From: Chloroflexota bacterium
GTDB lineage: Bacteria > Chloroflexota > Chloroflexia > Thermomicrobiales > UBA6265
Assembly (NCBI GenBank): GCA_023389575.1
Contig: JAEWEG010000014.1
Location: 1 to 64,000, forward strand
Reading direction: 5' to 3'
DNA: 64,000 nucleotides
The translations under genes were made by a program, and so were the position numbers. The notes beneath the pieces are model-generated. The model saw only the letters and a program-made list of their open reading frames with translations, did no database searches and was not told the DNA's origin. Below are positions 1 to 10,300 of the stretch, piece after piece. The stretch's first letter is position 1, and every line of letters starts with the position of its first letter.

Positions 1-660
1 TCCCTCGCGGGACCCCAGACGGGGTTCGTCGCATCCGGCCCGACCGGTCCATGCGGCTTTGTTGCTGTTTCACACTTGTGCTGTGCTCGGTGACGATCCC
101 ACGCCAAGGCGCGGTCCGCCACCCCCCCGTTCATGGGTTGCCCCATGCGGGGTCTTTCAGGTTCATCATTGCTTTCAGCACGATCAGGTTCCCCCAATCA
201 CGCTGCTCCGTCTTCCGCATCCGGCCTCCAGCCATCCCTGCTCCCGTCCGCCAGCTCCACCACCAGTCCCGGTCTCCCAGGCCCCTCGGCGCCACTGTCG
301 GTCGGTCATCCGATGACTCCCCGGTGCTCACTTGTTAAGGTGCCTTAATGCCTAGCGGGCATTAAGATCGCCCTGCATTGCTGCAGAGCGGAGTTCGCTT
401 GCCCCGTTTTATTGGGGTTGCTGGTACGTCTTGTAAACGACGCCTAGCTACATGCGACCTCCCGATTTCCAACTCGCCTTCGCGAGCCAGGCGCCGGATT
501 CCTCCGGCAGGAACTGAAGTTTACTCGGTTCCTTTTGCTTCGTCAAGGTTCTCGACGCATCGAAATCCGGACCCTGCTCGGAATCTCTCGATTCCTTCGC
601 GTCGGCCCGTTTCCTCCGAAGCCTCAGCAATGATACACACGCGTCCAGCCGGTTTCAAGG
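1..660 (-). ncRNA. candidate large structured RNA, class unknown, partial
   Basis: No open frame here looks like a protein. Read on the minus strand the region is a run of hairpins, several with GNRA tetraloops: 580-595 (loop GAGA), 493-508 (GGAA), 373-386 (GCAA), 132-147 (GCAA) and 1-12 (GCGA). Other stems are 509-533, 473-486 (loop GAAG), 427-442, 402-417, 344-366 (9 bp), 305-317, 102-111 and 13-24. GNRA loops concentrated on one strand indicate an RNA transcribed leftward. The last hairpin touches the window edge, so the RNA probably continues outside. I looked for RNase P RNA, tmRNA and group I intron core motifs and found none. Group II intron RNA or an IscB/TnpB-type guide RNA remain possible because their diagnostic parts could lie beyond position 1. 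Confidence 0.5.
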
Positions 661-702
661 AGAATTCCAAACCAATTTTTCAGTCCCCCTTTTCGCATCA
701 AG

Positions 703-735
703 AACGCCCTCCCGGAATGTTCCAGGAGGGCGTGC
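703..735 (-). terminator. hairpin terminator of the VanW gene
   Basis: A 9-bp GC-rich stem (704-712 with 725-733) lies about 50 bases after the stop codon of the VanW-type gene in its direction of transcription. It is followed on the minus strand by TTCTTG, a weak T-run. Confidence 0.55.
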
Positions 736-784
736 TCTCTTCATCTAATGCGGGGAAATTGTGCCTTGCTGGGCCGGGTCGAGC

Positions 785-3067
785 CTACCCTCCCGACTCC
801 TCGCCGGTTCCCCGCAGGGTCCGGTCTCGCGAAGCCGAGTACTCGCTGGAGTAGGAATACTCGTCCACCACATTGCCGTCCGAATCCGTCACCACCCGCG
901 TGATCGTCGAGGTGAATCCGTCGCGGGCGTGCTCCACCTGGAGCTCCTGCCCCTTGGGCAGCTCCGGTGTATCCGTGTAGATCATTCCGCCTTCAGGCGG
1001 GACGATGTCGCTGATTACCGGATCGTCGATCTGGATATCCCACCCAGGATCCACGCCCAGGATCTCGGCGCGTACATATTCGCCGTCGGCCACCATCACC
1101 AGCGCGATCCAGTTTCCGGTGTTGTTCCGGAACTTCAGGTCCAGCGCCCAGCCCGGTTCGATGTTCACCATCGCGTCGAGCCCCTGCATCCCATAGGGCG
1201 CCTCGCCGTAACTGTTGATCCAGTACGGATGCGCCCATCGCTCTTCGATGGGTAGGCCAGCCCAGAACGCCGCCTGGAAGATCGTGGTAGACACCTGGCA
1301 GATACCGCCACCAATCACCGGCGCGGTCTTCACTCCACCGTTTGGATCGGCCACGATGCCGAACCCGGTCACGAAACCGTTCGCCTCGTCGACCAGGCCC
1401 ATGATCTCCGCGTACGAGAACACACCATCGGGCGGAATCAGCCAACCGTCCTCGAGCTCGGTCGCCCGTTCCACGTTGTGCCGGCGCGGCTCGCTCGATG
1501 TTCCATAGTAGGTCTGCGACTGCCCGAGAACGTCCTCCAGCACGATCGATTCGCGGTCCGCGCCCGTATATGTCGGCTCCAGCGAGTTCAGGACGAGCCC
1601 GGCGCCATCGTCGCCGTTCATGATCGCGCCGGTAATCGCCTCGACCGATGCGTCGACATCCACCTCACGGCCCTGTCGCGCTTCTTCCTGGAACTTGATC
1701 TGGCCGTCGATCAACCGGAACTTCGCCTCCCGGACCGGGATGTCCAGATCTTCGCGTAGCGGCTCCAGGGTCGCCGCCAGCACGCTCTCGTCAAAGGTGA
1801 TGGAGAACTGCTCATCGTCGTCGGGACGCGCCTCGATGACCATCGCCGCCAGCAGATCGGCCCGCCCCAACTGGCTGGAACCGCCCGTCCAGGTCAATTC
1901 CAACCCGTCCGCCACATACGACTCGGCGCGCTCGGCCCACTCCTCGGCCGTCGCGTCCAGAATCGCCGGCTCCTCCCGAGTCACCACGAGGTCAACCGAT
2001 GTCTCGCCCGCCTGGATCGCCTCGATGAGCCGATCGGCACTCGCCTCCTGGTCCACCGTCGCCGAGTCGACCTGCGGCACCACCACGATGGCGCCGGTGT
2101 CGTCGACGATCACGTTCGCGTTCTCAGCCGGTCGGTCTATTTGGCTGGCCAGCCCTTCGACGAACGAGGTCACCCCCGCCCGGTTAACCTGCAGTTGCCC
2201 CGAGTCATCCACCGACACCAGCGAACTGAGCACGGAGCGCGACACGCCCCACTTGCCCTCTTCCGCCGTCACCGTGATGGCGCTGGACACCGCTCGCTGG
2301 GCGACAGGCAAACCCCGCTCGATATCGGATGAAAGGACCCCGGCTGGCATCGAGATCAGCGCGAGCTGCACAGGCGACTGTTCCAGGTCCGAGATCTGGG
2401 CCAGTACCCGGTCTCGCGTCACCCCAACGTTCAGCGATCGCCCCGGGACGTCATCGACGAGGGTCACCTCGCCATTGGGGCTCATCTCGACGCGGGCATC
2501 GGACGGCGCGTAGATCACGTCCGGCGCGATGATCTCCAGCGCGCCGCGGAACGCCACGTCATCCACCTCGAGCACGGGCGACAGTTCCTGCCCCTGGATC
2601 AAACCCCGGGTCCAAGCCTGCGAACGGTCCCACCAGGTCCCGCTCCGGCCAAACGCCATCGCCCGGTCGACCGTCGCGTCTTCATTGAGGGTGATACCCA
2701 GGTCGCTCACCGAGACCTCGTAGTCACTCGTTCCGTCCGAAAACACCACGGGAGTATTGGAGAAATCCTCGAATCGCGAGTCCATGGCCATCGCCACTTC
2801 ATCACGTGTCATTCCGCTGATATCGACTCCAGCGAGCGTGGTTCCTTCATATACTCGGTCGGAATATCGAAACCCATAAACCGAGAACGCGGCCACGGCC
2901 ACCATGAATCCCGCGAACAGAATCACCAGGCTGAGGGTCGCCAGGGATGAGTACGTCGCCAGTTTCGCCCGCCGGTTGCCCCGGGAACGCTCTCGGATGT
3001 GGCTGTGCGTGGTCAGGGTGGGAGCCAGATTCATGCCAGTTCCATCTCGCCAGGTATGGCGACTCAT
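785..3067 (-). CDS. VanW family cell-wall protein with PG-binding repeats
   Basis: A 760-residue membrane-anchored envelope protein. After a basic cytoplasmic tail there is one hydrophobic anchor at about residues 38-66; the rest should be outside the cell. The middle holds YoaR-like peptidoglycan-binding repeats (GxDISGMTRDEV near residue 80 and related segments). The C-terminal third is a VanW domain with GGGICQVSTTIFQAAF and the WAHPYWINSYGE block, and the last 80 residues look like a G5-type tail (PKGQELQVEHARDG). VanW proteins occur in Gram-positive and Chloroflexota envelopes and their biochemical role is unknown, so no enzymatic activity is claimed. It is divergent from ridA. In-frame ATGs exist just downstream of the chosen start, so the cytoplasmic tail could be shorter. 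Confidence 0.85.
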   Translation of the reverse strand: MSRHTWRDGTGMNLAPTLTTHSHIRERSRGNRRAKLATYSSLATLSLVILFAGFMVAVAAFSVYGFRYSDRVYEGTTLAGVDISGMTRDEVAMAMDSRFEDFSNTPVVFSDGTSDYEVSVSDLGITLNEDATVDRAMAFGRSGTWWDRSQAWTRGLIQGQELSPVLEVDDVAFRGALEIIAPDVIYAPSDARVEMSPNGEVTLVDDVPGRSLNVGVTRDRVLAQISDLEQSPVQLALISMPAGVLSSDIERGLPVAQRAVSSAITVTAEEGKWGVSRSVLSSLVSVDDSGQLQVNRAGVTSFVEGLASQIDRPAENANVIVDDTGAIVVVPQVDSATVDQEASADRLIEAIQAGETSVDLVVTREEPAILDATAEEWAERAESYVADGLELTWTGGSSQLGRADLLAAMVIEARPDDDEQFSITFDESVLAATLEPLREDLDIPVREAKFRLIDGQIKFQEEARQGREVDVDASVEAITGAIMNGDDGAGLVLNSLEPTYTGADRESIVLEDVLGQSQTYYGTSSEPRRHNVERATELEDGWLIPPDGVFSYAEIMGLVDEANGFVTGFGIVADPNGGVKTAPVIGGGICQVSTTIFQAAFWAGLPIEERWAHPYWINSYGEAPYGMQGLDAMVNIEPGWALDLKFRNNTGNWIALVMVADGEYVRAEILGVDPGWDIQIDDPVISDIVPPEGGMIYTDTPELPKGQELQVEHARDGFTSTITRVVTDSDGNVVDEYSYSSEYSASRDRTLRGTGEESGG

Positions 3068-3105
3068 TCCGCATCGTGACCGGATCGCCTATCCGGCACC
3101 TTCAA

Positions 3106-3111
3106 AGTATA
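3106..3111 (-). promoter_or_regulatory. -10 box of the VanW promoter
   Basis: The minus strand reads TATACT about 40 bases before the VanW start codon. No convincing -35 box is visible at the right distance. Confidence 0.4.
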
Positions 3112-3181
3112 CGGGTATCGGCGATCTACGTGATATCAGGGAACGTACAACGCTGGCAAGCGAGAGTCCCGTGCAAGGAGG

Positions 3182-3209
3182 TTCCAGATTCAGGAGCCAG
3201 CGCTATAGT
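3182..3209 (+). promoter_or_regulatory. candidate ridA promoter
   Basis: TTCCAG and TATAGT are separated by 16 bases, about 70 bases before the ridA start. The -35 is a poor match. Confidence 0.4.
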
Positions 3210-3281
3210 TCTGGAAACACCGTCGCATCGAGAGCGGCGTCGGCCGTTTCTCGAATGCATCGCGCATGAAGGAGTTCGCTC

Positions 3282-3671
3282 GTGTCAGGCAAGAACGTCG
3301 TCACCTCGTCCCGCGCCCCGGCCGCCATCGGCCCCTATTCCCAGGCGATCGTCGCCAATGGAATGGTCTACACGGCCGGGGTCATCCCGCTGGACCCCGA
3401 TACCAAGGAAATCGCCGGCGAGGACATTCGTGGCCAGGCCGAGCGCGTGCTCCAGAGCCTTCGCGGCCTGCTGGAGGACGCCGGTTCGTCCATCGACCTC
3501 GTGGTGAAGACCACCTGCTTCCTGCAGGACCTCAACGACTTCCCGGTCTTCAATGAGGTGTACGCATCCGTCTTCACGGGGGATGCCGCCCCGGCGCGAA
3601 GCACCGTCCAGGTCGCCAAGCTCCCAATGGGCGTCCTCGTCGAAGTCGAAGCGGTCGCTCTCCTGAAGTAG
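3282..3671 (+). CDS. ridA: RidA family enamine/imine deaminase
   Basis: A 129-residue cytoplasmic RidA (YjgF/YER057c/UK114) protein, the full family length. RidA hydrolyses reactive 2-aminoacrylate and other enamines released by PLP enzymes. The family signature is present: an N-terminal IGPYSQAI, the GxxxLDPDTKEI segment, and PARSTVQVAKLP containing the conserved catalytic arginine. Translation starts at GTG 3282, preceded by GAAGGAG at a suitable distance. It is probably monocistronic, transcribed divergently from the VanW gene and followed by tRNA-Val. Confidence 0.93.
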   Translation: MSGKNVVTSSRAPAAIGPYSQAIVANGMVYTAGVIPLDPDTKEIAGEDIRGQAERVLQSLRGLLEDAGSSIDLVVKTTCFLQDLNDFPVFNEVYASVFTGDAAPARSTVQVAKLPMGVLVEVEAVALLK

Positions 3672-3727
3672 CGGTTCGGCGGAGGCGGCCGTTGGGCCCG
3701 TCGCCGCCGAATCCAACCCAAAATCAG

Positions 3728-3757
3728 TTGCCCGTCTGGCTTCGCGGCGTGTATACT
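3728..3757 (+). promoter_or_regulatory. promoter of tRNA-Val
   Basis: TTGCCC and TATACT with an 18-base spacer; the -10 box ends 25 bases before the first tRNA base. This is a good sigma-70-type match. Confidence 0.65.
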
Positions 3758-3782
3758 CACGCCGCACCGGTCACCGGTTCGC

Positions 3783-3859
3783 GGGCGTTTAGCTCAGCTG
3801 GCCAGAGCGCACGGTTCACATCCGTGAGGTCACAGGTTCAAGTCCTGTAACGCCCACCA
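3783..3859 (+). tRNA. tRNA-Val (anticodon CAC)
   Basis: A complete 77-base cloverleaf. The acceptor arm GGGCGTT (3783-3789) pairs with AACGCCC (3849-3855), the anticodon stem CACGG/CCGTG encloses loop TTCACAT with anticodon CAC at 3817-3819, and the T-arm contains GGTTCAAGTCC. The 3' CCA is encoded. Confidence 0.97.
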
Positions 3860-3866
3860 ATTGATG

Positions 3867-3905
3867 AAAGCGGCACTAGGCTCATGCTTGGTGCCGCTTT
3901 CGTTT
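3867..3905 (+). terminator. terminator after tRNA-Val
   Basis: A perfect 10-bp stem, AAAGCGGCAC (3867-3876) with GTGCCGCTTT (3891-3900), followed by CGTTT, eight bases after the tRNA. Confidence 0.8.
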
Positions 3906-3947
3906 AAGGCTAGGCTGATGACCTGACCACATCGTCGAGGCCGGGGA

Positions 3948-6743
3948 TCAGGGGAGGGAGACTTCCCTCAACTGCCGGCGGGATGAGATCCCGAGTTTTG
4001 GATAGATATTCCGCAGGTGGGCTTCGATCGTCCTGGGGCTCAGGAATAATTGTGTCCCAACCTCCCGGTTGGTCGCCCCGGTTGCGACCAACCGCGCGAC
4101 GTGCATCTCCTGCGCCGTGAGTTCGTCGGTCGACGGGGCCGAGCGCTTACGCGGTCGGTCGCCGGTCGCACGCAACTCGACGGCGGCACGCGCCGCGAAC
4201 GCGTCCGCACCCATGTCCGAAAGCATCTCGTGAGCGGTGCGAAGCGTTTCCCGGGCTGCCTGGCGGCGGCCTTCCCGGCGTAGCCATTCACCATAGACGA
4301 GATACGCGCGGGCCAGGTACGCGGTGACCTGTGTTTGCCGGAGGCGTTCGATCGCTTCCCTGTAGCTCTCCTCGGCGGCATTACCAGAACGGGTCAGCGC
4401 TCGCGAGCTGGCCGCCACCCCAAGAGCCCACTGCGTGCCGGTGGCGCGCGCTCTCGACTCGAGTTCATCCAGCGCACTCAATGCGCTCCCGGTCTCTCCA
4501 GCGCGTGAGGCCGCCTCGATGAGCTCCGGCAGCGCCAGGCTGGCGTTGACGAACTCGTGTGGTTGGCATGCTCGAGTCGCGGATTCGTGCGCCGCGGCAT
4601 AGTTCCCAAGCGCGTTGTGCAGGACAGCAAGCACGTAGTGCGCCAACCAGAGGTCGGTTCCACTCGCTCTCGCAAATTCCATGCTCTCCTCGTGGAGCCG
4701 TCTGGTCTCCGCTTCATCACCACGCCATGCCGTTCCAAACATTCGGCCGTAGCGCAATGGTTCGGCCCCACTTGCCAGCGAAATCGCGACGCTCTCCGCC
4801 GCCAACTCGGAGGCCTGGGCGAACTTCCCGCTCAGGACCATGACGACGGATTGGGAGTCCAGAGCGCGGGAAAGCGTGGTCAATGCGCTGGCCTCGCGGG
4901 CGAGCCGGACATTGCGTTCGGTGATCACGTGCAGCAGGTCGTCATCGTAGATGGAAGTGGCGCCGCGGCTTGCCAGCCAGAGCCAGTGGCGGCTGCCCAT
5001 CTGTCCCAGTGCTTCTCCGTCGAACCCGCGTTCCCGGAAATCTTCCAACGCCCGCCGAAGCCCGGGAGCACCAGCCTCGAACCCCTGGGTAAAGGTCGTC
5101 ACCAACCCGTCGAGCAGGAGATCCGCCGGCCTGGAGGGAATGGGGGGCGGTGGGGCGGCAATCGCCGCCTCCGCCACATCGCGCGCCCTGCATCCTGGAC
5201 CGCGACTGCCAATGACAAGGGCGGCGTCCAACGCGTGCAAGTACGTTTCCCGCGACAACGACGCGTCGACAGGGGCGAGTTCCACGGCCGCTTCCAGTAA
5301 CAACCTTGGCACCTGGCTGCTTCGCGTCAGGTAGAACTCCGTCCGTGCCCGGAGCAACTTGACGCGCGCCCGTTGCAAGTCGTCCAGCGGACCAGTCTCC
5401 GCGATGTCCAGGAGTCTTTGGGCTGCTTCGGAGGCCCCCGCGTCATGCTTGGCATGTGCGGCATCGAGGGATCGACCCGCCCGGACAAACGGATCCGGAG
5501 TGATCCTGGCGGCATATTCCAGGAACGCGGCGGCCGCCGCCACTCCACCTCGGGCGCGAGCCCGTCCCGCCGAACGCACCAATCCAGCTGCGGCATCCTC
5601 GTCGGTGTCCATGACCGCTTGCGCGTGGTGCCAGGCACACCGATCGGGATCGATGTGCGAGTCGGTGGCCCGTGCAAGCGCGCCATGTGCACGTCGGCGG
5701 TCTGCTGACGTGGCGGATCGATAGATCGCCGAGCGCGCCAGGGGATGGCGAAATCTCACCCGGTTGTCGATCGTCACCAGCCCGTCGGCCTCCGCCGGGG
5801 CGGCCGCTTCGCCGTCAAGACCGAGCTTGCCGGCGGCCCGCCAGAGCAACCCCACATCCCCAGTCGGATCCGCTGCGGCGATCAATAGCAGGAGTTGCGT
5901 CTCAGGAGAGAGCATGCTCGTGCGCTGCTGAAAACTCCGTTCGATGCGACGTGGGATATCCGCCGCGTCGGGCAACTCGAATCCGCCAGCCAGTCGCGCC
6001 GGCCGCATGCTATGGGGATATTCGAGCAATGCGAGGGGATTTCCACCTGATTCGGCGACGATCCGGTCAACGATCTCCTCAGCCAGGGGCGTGAGGACCG
6101 CGGTTGCAAGCAACTCTCGCGCTTCTCGCTGGCCGAGACCAGCCAGACGAAGCTGAGGGATCCCGACAAATGGGTCAGCGTCCGCTTCCCTCGTATCGCG
6201 TATGGCGAATACCAGGGCAATGCGCTCCGCCGCGATGCGACGCGCGACAAATGCCAGGACCTCAGCGGAAGCCTGGTCCAGCCACTGTGCGTCATCGATG
6301 AGACAGAGCAAGGGATCGTGCTCCGCCGCCTCGGCCAGAAGATGGAGGGTCGCCAGGCCGACCAGGAAACGATCCGGCACTGGCCCAGATCGGGTCCCCA
6401 ACGCCACGCCGAGCGCGATCCGCTGAGGTTCCGGGAGTATGTCCAGGTGGTCAAGCAATGGCGCGCAAAGTTGGTGCAGGCCCGCGAAGGCGAACTGCAT
6501 CTCGGCATCGATGCCCGTGGCCGATTCCACGCGAAAGTGGGACGCCGCCGCGTTGTCGCGAATGTGTTCAAGCAACGCGGTCTTGCCGATACCGGCATCG
6601 CCACGCACCACGAGAGCCCCGCTTCGTCCGGCTTGCGCGCCGGCCAGCAGGTGTTCAATCTCGTGGCGCTCCGAGCGCCTACCCAGAAGCTTCGACAGCT
6701 TCCCTACTCCTTCGACGACGGAATGCTGGCCACTCGTGTGCAC
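3948..6743 (-). CDS. LuxR/MalT-type ATPase transcriptional regulator
   Basis: A 931-residue regulator of the large AAA/STAND LuxR class. Near the N-terminus is a nucleotide-binding domain with Walker A GDAGIGKTAL (about residue 48) and Walker B LCLIDDAQWLD (about residue 145). The middle is a long helical, TPR-like region rich in Ala, Arg and Glu. The last 65 residues are a LuxR helix-turn-helix: LTAQEMHVARLVATGATNRE followed by LSPRTIEAHLRNIYPKLGI. Such proteins use ATP and an unknown ligand to switch DNA binding. It is transcribed divergently from the RND exporter, so it may control that operon, but this is inference from position. The GTG start gives a short extension before LLGRRSERHEIEHLL; a later start is possible. 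Confidence 0.88.
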   Translation of the reverse strand: MHTSGQHSVVEGVGKLSKLLGRRSERHEIEHLLAGAQAGRSGALVVRGDAGIGKTALLEHIRDNAAASHFRVESATGIDAEMQFAFAGLHQLCAPLLDHLDILPEPQRIALGVALGTRSGPVPDRFLVGLATLHLLAEAAEHDPLLCLIDDAQWLDQASAEVLAFVARRIAAERIALVFAIRDTREADADPFVGIPQLRLAGLGQREARELLATAVLTPLAEEIVDRIVAESGGNPLALLEYPHSMRPARLAGGFELPDAADIPRRIERSFQQRTSMLSPETQLLLLIAAADPTGDVGLLWRAAGKLGLDGEAAAPAEADGLVTIDNRVRFRHPLARSAIYRSATSADRRRAHGALARATDSHIDPDRCAWHHAQAVMDTDEDAAAGLVRSAGRARARGGVAAAAAFLEYAARITPDPFVRAGRSLDAAHAKHDAGASEAAQRLLDIAETGPLDDLQRARVKLLRARTEFYLTRSSQVPRLLLEAAVELAPVDASLSRETYLHALDAALVIGSRGPGCRARDVAEAAIAAPPPPIPSRPADLLLDGLVTTFTQGFEAGAPGLRRALEDFRERGFDGEALGQMGSRHWLWLASRGATSIYDDDLLHVITERNVRLAREASALTTLSRALDSQSVVMVLSGKFAQASELAAESVAISLASGAEPLRYGRMFGTAWRGDEAETRRLHEESMEFARASGTDLWLAHYVLAVLHNALGNYAAAHESATRACQPHEFVNASLALPELIEAASRAGETGSALSALDELESRARATGTQWALGVAASSRALTRSGNAAEESYREAIERLRQTQVTAYLARAYLVYGEWLRREGRRQAARETLRTAHEMLSDMGADAFAARAAVELRATGDRPRKRSAPSTDELTAQEMHVARLVATGATNREVGTQLFLSPRTIEAHLRNIYPKLGISSRRQLREVSLP

Positions 6744-7350
6744 CCGAACCTGGTGGTTACAACATTGATTGTCGCAGACAAGGCATACGAATGGGTGATG
6801 ACGGACTCACCACTGATGTCAGCCCGCGAACGCCCACCACAACTGGGACTCCGACCCACTCGTGCTCTCCACACATACCCATGAAGCTGCTTCGGCCCTC
6901 ATAGGAGCACGTGCACCTCACCGCGACAGAGATCAATGGACAAGCCAGAGGGAATGTCACCTAGACATCGGTGAATCCGGTGCCGTGATGTAGGGGACTT
7001 TCACCGATGCGAAGGTGGCGCCCCCGGCCCGAAGCTGGAAACACGGCAAACGCCGGCAACGACCAGGTCAGCCAGTCCGCCCCACGCGACCTCGGCTGGC
7101 AACAAGCGGTCGCGACAGCTCACATTCCGTGCAAGTCCCAACGAAACCAGGAGCTGGCATCGGAACCGCGCGGCTTGAGATCGGGCCAGTGCGATGACAT
7201 TCGCGAGAAGCGAGTCTCCCGGCACCGCGATCGCCAGGACGCGCCCCGCCCCACTCGTATGGCTCCGTCGTTCCCGGTCAGTCGCCGGGAGATCAACGCA
7301 CTGCTTGGCGGCGACAGGAGAGAAATGACCTCGCTCTTGGAGGTCATCGA
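6744..7350 (+). other. intergenic region between divergent regulator and exporter
   Basis: About 600 bases without a credible gene: the open frames are short, Arg/Pro-rich and resemble no family I know. It must contain the promoters of both flanking genes, but I see no clear sigma-70 pair and no strong repeat. Confidence 0.5.
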
Positions 7351-7374
7351 ATGCAAACGGAGGAGGATGTTCCC

Positions 7375-10300
7375 ATGGCCCGATTGACCGCGCTTTCACT
7401 CCGGCAACGATCGCTGGTGGTGTTACTCACCTTGCTCATCGCCCTCGCCGGAACCTTCAGCATCACCCGGCTCCAGAGCGCGCTGCTTCCCGACATCGAA
7501 GTTCCGGTGCTCACGGTCATCACCCAATACCCCGGCGCCGGGCCCGAGTCGGTCGACCGGCTCGTTTCCCAACCCATAACCCAATCCCTGACAGGCATCC
7601 CTGGCCAGGCATCGGTACGTTCCACCTCCTCGGAGGGACTGTCCATTGTCACCGCCGAGTTCGAATACGGTGCGGACATGCAGGCCCGGCAGGAGGAGGT
7701 CACGCAGGCGCTAAGCAGCGTTTCGCTCCCCGATGGCGTGGGAGCGCCCGCGATCGAGCGCATCAACCTCCAGCAGTTCCCGATCATCCAGCTGACGATC
7801 GCTTCGGATGAAGAAAATCTTGCGGCGACGCGCGCCATCGCCGAGTCACGATTTGTTCCCGACCTCTCGTCCGTCGACGGCGTCAGCCGGGTCGAAGTGA
7901 TCGGCGGCACGCAGGACCAACTCCAGATCGCCCTTGACCCCCAGGCTCTCGCCGACTTTGGCATCGCTCCCGACCAGGTCTTCGGCGCGCTCCAGGCCAA
8001 CAACATCAGCCTGCCGGTTGGCACCGCCCAGGCGAATGACGCAGCCATTCCCGTGCGCGTCCAGGGCGAAATCACCTCGATCGACCAACTCGAGGCACTG
8101 GTCGTTGGTGCCACCACTGGAGGCTCACCGGAGCCCGTAACGCTCGGCGATGTCGCCAGCATCGAAATCGTGCAATCGGAAGCCAGCGGCGTTGCTCGCA
8201 CGAATGGGGAACCGAGCGTCGCGCTCGACATCTACATGTCGCAGGGCGCCAACACGGTCGACACCGCCGAGGCGGCACGCAGGCAACTCGAGGAAATCGA
8301 GACGCAACTCGCCAGCACCGGCAGCGCGATTGACGTGATCGTGCTCACGGATCAGTCCGTCTATATCGAAGAGTCGATTGACGCGCTTGTCAGCGAGGCG
8401 ATGTTCGGCGCGATCTTCGCCATCCTGGTGATCCTCGTCTTCCTGTTCAGCGTCCGCTCGACGATCGTCACGGCGATTTCCATCCCGCTGTCGATGCTCG
8501 TCACGTTCATCCTGCTCTGGTGGCAGGGTATCTCGCTCAACATCATGACGCTTGGTGGCCTCGCCGTCGCGGTCGGCCGCGTCGTCGACGACTCCATCGT
8601 GGTTTTGGAGTCCATCTACCGCCATGTGCAGCGAGGACAGTCCACCCGAAAGGCCATCCACGAGGGGACCAGAGAAGTCGCAATGGCGATCACCGCCTCC
8701 ACTCTCACCTCCGTGGCGGTATTCCTGCCACTGAGCTTCGTGGGCGGCCTCATCGGCGAGATCTTCCGGCCATTCGCGCTGACCGTCACATTTGCCCTGC
8801 TGGCGTCCCTCCTGGTGTCGCTCACGATTGTTCCGGTGATGGCGAGCTTCCTCATCAAGCGCGACAAGATCCGACCAGTCTCCGATCGCAACGTCATCAC
8901 CCGCGTCTACGAACCACTGGTGCGCTGGGCCCTCAACCGCCCGGTGTGGACCCTGGTCATCGCCTTCGCGATGCTCATCGGCTCGGTTGGGTTGCTGCCG
9001 CTCATCGGCACCTCCTTCCTGCCGGTGTCGGGTGACAAGGGCGCGGCGATCGAGATCGCCTATCCGCCGGGGACCTCGCGGGAAGCGACGATCGAAGGCG
9101 TCGCCGTCGTCGAGAGCCTGGTTCAGGATGTGGCCGACGTGGAGTCGATCCAGACCCAGATCGGCGCCCAGGGCTTGCAGGCCGTCTTTCTTGGCGGGGG
9201 CAACAACACCGCGTACATGACGGTCCAGTTCGATCAGGGCGTGAATCTCAACGAGACGCTCGAGACGGTCCGCGACACCCTCGCCGAAGCGGACCCGAGC
9301 GCGGCCATCACGGTCTCCAACCTGGACGCCGGTGTCGGAGGAAACGCCGTCTCAATCGTCGTGACCGGAGTCGACTACGCCCAGGTGTCCGCGACGGCGC
9401 GAGATCTAACGGCCCAGCTCGCCGATGTTGAAAATCTCACCAACATCGAGAACGACGTGGTCTCCGCCGTGCCCGAGCTGGTCATTTCGGTGGATTCCGA
9501 ATTGGCGACCACCAGCGGCATCACCAGCGCGGCCGTGGCTTCACAGGTGAATCAGGTGCTCACGGGTATTCCGGCTGGCACGTTGATGATCCAAGGACAG
9601 CCGTTGCCGGTGGAGATCACCATCGCCGGAGGAACCGACGCCAGCACCCTCGCGCAACTGCCTGTCGCGTTCGGCAACGAGGTCACGCTCGGCGACATCG
9701 CCACCATTCAGGAAACCGAAGGTCCGGCGCAGGTCATCCGGATCGACAGTGACCGCGCCGCGACGGTGTCGGCGACCATCACCACCGACGAGACCGGTGG
9801 GGTGCTTCTTGAGGTGACGGAACTCGTCAACGGGCTCGACGCGCCCGAAGGCGTCACGGTCGCGATCGGCGGCCTCGGTCAGGACCAGGCGGATGCGTTC
9901 ACGAGCATGGGTATCGCGATCATCGTCGCGATCGCGGCGGTCTACCTCGTCATGGTGGCCAGCTTTGGCTCGCTGACAACGCCGTTCGTGATCCTGTTCA
10001 GCCTGCCGTTGGCGATCATCGGCGTCCTCGGCGCGCTCGCCCTCACCGGCAAGACCCTCGGACTGCCCGCGTTGATCGGCGTCCTGATGCTGGTCGGTGT
10101 CGTGGTGACGAACGCGATCGTGCTGCTCGAGTACGTCATCGAACTTCAGAAAGACGGTAAGCCGCTCAAGCAGGCAATCATCGACGGCGGCAAGGTCCGC
10201 GCGCGTCCAATTCTGATGACCGCGTTCGCGACGATCTTCGCCCTCATCCCCCTGGCCATCCGCGGCGATAGCGGCGCGATCATCGCCTCCGACCTCGCGG

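Noticed and set aside
1..660. RNase P RNA or tmRNA
   Set aside because: The nearly universal GAGGAAAGTCC and ACAGAA motifs of RNase P, and the tRNA-like ends and tag reading frame of tmRNA, are not present in this stretch.
6757..7387. Short open frames in the gap before the RND gene (67 to 132 codons, both strands)
   Set aside because: Low-complexity Arg/Pro/Ser-rich translations without motif or ribosome site.
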